DNA of 49,846 nt from the IMG/VR virus record IMGVR_UViG_3300034064_001188, positions 1-49,846 of that record; one strand, written 5' to 3'. The DNA comes from a virus. Shown here piece by piece: positions 48,751-49,846 of this stretch. The notes under the pieces were generated by a model. It searched no databases. It was not told the origin of the DNA and saw only the letters and a list, made by a program, of their open reading frames with translations. Numbering within the stretch: position 1 is the first letter of the stretch; every line of letters begins with the position of its first letter. Position numbers and translations under genes: made by a program.

Positions 48751-49392
48751 CGTGCCCGCCAGTACGTTTCCCAACCGCCGTTGTACGGAACAGGTACGGC
48801 GCGGTAACCCGTGCGCGACAGTGGGTTGCAGATGCGAAATCGGCGTTCCTGACAAACTTACCGGTTCCGGCCCGCAAGACACTCAGAGGAACACCAAAGG
48901 ACCCCTGTGGAGCCTCATGGAGAAATCCCTCTTATTATTATTATCCTTAAAAGAAGTAAGTAGTAAGTAGTAGTGCTTAACACCTTGATTCCCAAGGGTT
49001 TTGGGCACTTACAAGTTCCCTACCGCGTTGTCAGAATTGTACGGAGGGTTTGAAGGGGGGGGTATGTAGCGCGACGACGGGTCGAGTTCCCGACCCCACC
49101 CCGGGCACTCCGCCCCCACGGGTCGCCGGAAAAAGGATTGTTTACCCCACCCCCCCCTATGCCCCACGCCGGGCCGCTACGGTACCGCCACGGCGTCGCA
49201 GCACGCGCCGAGGGTGATGACAGCGGACAGGGGGATTCCGGTCTCTGGCGAGGCGAGCCGCCGAGATCCCCGATTCAGGGTATTTCCAGCACCCTCCAAA
49301 TCCGCCACACTCTCCTCACCCGATAGCCGACGGCTCCCCGTCCAGATGCCCTCCGAGGACAGCCGCGCCGCGTTGCACAACTGTGATTATAT
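48751..49392. other. Gene-poor region, possible replication origin
   Basis: No convincing gene was found in these 642 bp. It has an AT-rich island at 48927-48985 (TTA repeated four times near 48932-48943, then GTAAGTAGTAAGTAGTAGTG at 48956-48975). It also has a 10-bp inverted repeat AGGGGGGGGT (49054-49063) and ACCCCCCCCT (49149-49158) enclosing a GGGTCG/CGACCC hairpin (49079-49096), and one copy of CCCGATTCAGGG (49269-49280). An origin is plausible but unproven. Confidence 0.45.
49054..49158. repeat. G8/C8 inverted repeat
   Basis: AGGGGGGGGT (49054-49063) and ACCCCCCCCT (49149-49158) are exact reverse complements 85 bp apart. A shorter GGGTCG/CGACCC hairpin (49079-49084, 49091-49096) lies between them. 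The G-run could also form quadruplex-type structures. Confidence 0.6.
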
Positions 49393-49767
49393 TCAGATAC
49401 CCGATTCAGGGGATGCAACTTGGGCGTCCTGAATGGGTGCTGGCGTGATGTCCACCGGAGGAGGAAGGCGACCGGGTTTCACTGGCGCGGGAGTTGGGCG
49501 TTTGGGCCAGCCGATGATGTCGAGCAACTGGTTTCTGGCCGTGGTTGCAGCACCAACGAGCGCCACCACGTCGCGGGGGTCTTCCGCCTTCATGATGTCC
49601 TCGTGGAGTTTGGCGACTTCACGCCGCAGCGCGAGCGCCATCTTCCCCGGCATTGTAGCCTTGGTTACACTTAGTACCACATGCTGCCGATGATTCCGTT
49701 GCGCCAGAGACTTGGGCGTTGCTGCGGGGGTGGCTTTTTCGAGTGAGGCCATTCCGGAACGTGGCAT
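49393..49767 (-). CDS. Hypothetical protein across the terminal repeat
   Basis: Encodes 124 residues from the ATG at 49767 within the right terminal repeat. The first 26 codons are repeated at 78-1, where the gene is cut by the contig start. N-terminal half basic and helical, then a P-rich tail (PTPAPVKPGRLPPP). Related function unknown. It is divergent from the 154 gene around the promoter region. A small terminase subunit is conceivable but has no motif support. Confidence 0.6.
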   Translation of the reverse strand: MPRSGMASLEKATPAATPKSLAQRNHRQHVVLSVTKATMPGKMALALRREVAKLHEDIMKAEDPRDVVALVGAATTARNQLLDIIGWPKRPTPAPVKPGRLPPPVDITPAPIQDAQVASPESGI

Positions 49768-49846
49768 GGCGAAAGGATGGAAAAGAGAAAAATGTCATGA
49801 CACCGCTTGACACTTGGTTAGAGAACGGTTACAAACACCGCCGTGA
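49690..49846. repeat. Right copy of 157-bp terminal direct repeat
   Basis: Matches 1-157 with three differences clustered in the promoter spacer (49816, 49818, 49822). It ends at the GTGA of the first gene, so joining the two ends would restore a single divergent promoter region between the 49767 gene and the 154 gene. Confidence 0.95.

Noticed and set aside
48752-48970. 72-codon frame after the replication terminator
   Set aside because: Runs through the AT island with L-run low complexity and no ribosome site; more likely non-coding.
49177-49432. Open frames on both strands near the right end
   Set aside because: Poor codon bias, no ribosome site, mutually overlapping; treated as non-coding.
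49393-49767. Calling this gene the small terminase subunit
   Set aside because: No HTH or known small-terminase pattern is visible and it is far from terL in the linear map.
1-49846. CRISPR array, insertion sequence or integrase
   Set aside because: No regularly spaced repeats, transposase or recombinase motifs were seen; the duplicated leaders are irregularly spaced RNA hairpins.

Overview
This window is essentially one complete tailed-phage genome, most likely a podovirus. It is about 59-60% GC by eye and carries a 157-bp direct repeat at its two ends (1-157 and 49690-49846). It is therefore either a closed circle of about 49,689 bp or a linear genome with short terminal repeats. The protein set supports a short-tailed phage: large terminase, portal, scaffold, probable major capsid protein, a tail-tubular-A-like adaptor, a tail-tubular-B-like protein, a glycine-rich fibre-type protein and a 2616-residue virion protein ending in an LPD38-type domain. 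No tape measure, sheath, integrase, DNA polymerase, RNA polymerase or recognisable endolysin was found. A host in or near the Verrucomicrobiota is a weak guess from the choice-of-anchor-E-type exported protein. Nothing in the sequence fixes the host.

Layout. (1) 154-4715, + strand: sixteen small genes, mostly unknown and often overlapping by 4 bp. Four of them sit behind look-alike two-hairpin leaders. The block ends at a strong terminator (4794-4824) shared with the convergent block. (2) 21375 down to 4824, - strand: tail and virion genes, then a recombination operon (RecT, RecE-like nuclease, zinc-ribbon proteins) with its own promoter. (3) 21388-31343, + strand: terminase, an SSB-like protein, a sugar/methyl-transfer cassette, portal and scaffold. 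A tRNA-like element without an anticodon arm (31909-31960) and a bidirectional terminator follow. (4) 38576 down to 32019, - strand: probable capsid, decoration-type and surface proteins, and a probable lysis group (holin-like, spanin-like). (5) 38958 (-) and 39021 (+): a ribbon-helix-helix gene and an SF2 helicase fired from overlapping divergent promoters. (6) 39021-48700, + strand: helicase, VRR-NUC nuclease, primase-helicase, DNA methyltransferase and small genes, ending in a terminator. (7) 48751-49392: a gene-poor stretch with an AT-rich island and a G8/C8 inverted repeat, a possible origin.

Gene control looks unusual and coherent. At least seven transcription units begin with TTGACA-like and YACRCT-like hexamers 16-18 bp apart, followed only 7-10 nt later by an ATG or GTG with no Shine-Dalgarno sequence. 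This is the arrangement expected of leaderless mRNAs, while many internal genes do have AGGAG-type sites. Replication appears to rely on host polymerases plus the phage helicase, primase, SSB and RecT/RecE-like proteins. Virion genes are split over both strands: terminase, portal and scaffold on one, capsid and tail on the other.

Most interesting points: the leaderless promoter family, the anticodon-armless tRNA-like element, the repeated two-hairpin leaders, the self-contained exported 'moron' at 35006-35626, a shared N-terminal tag on two surface proteins, and a possible sliding-clamp-like module inside the giant virion protein.
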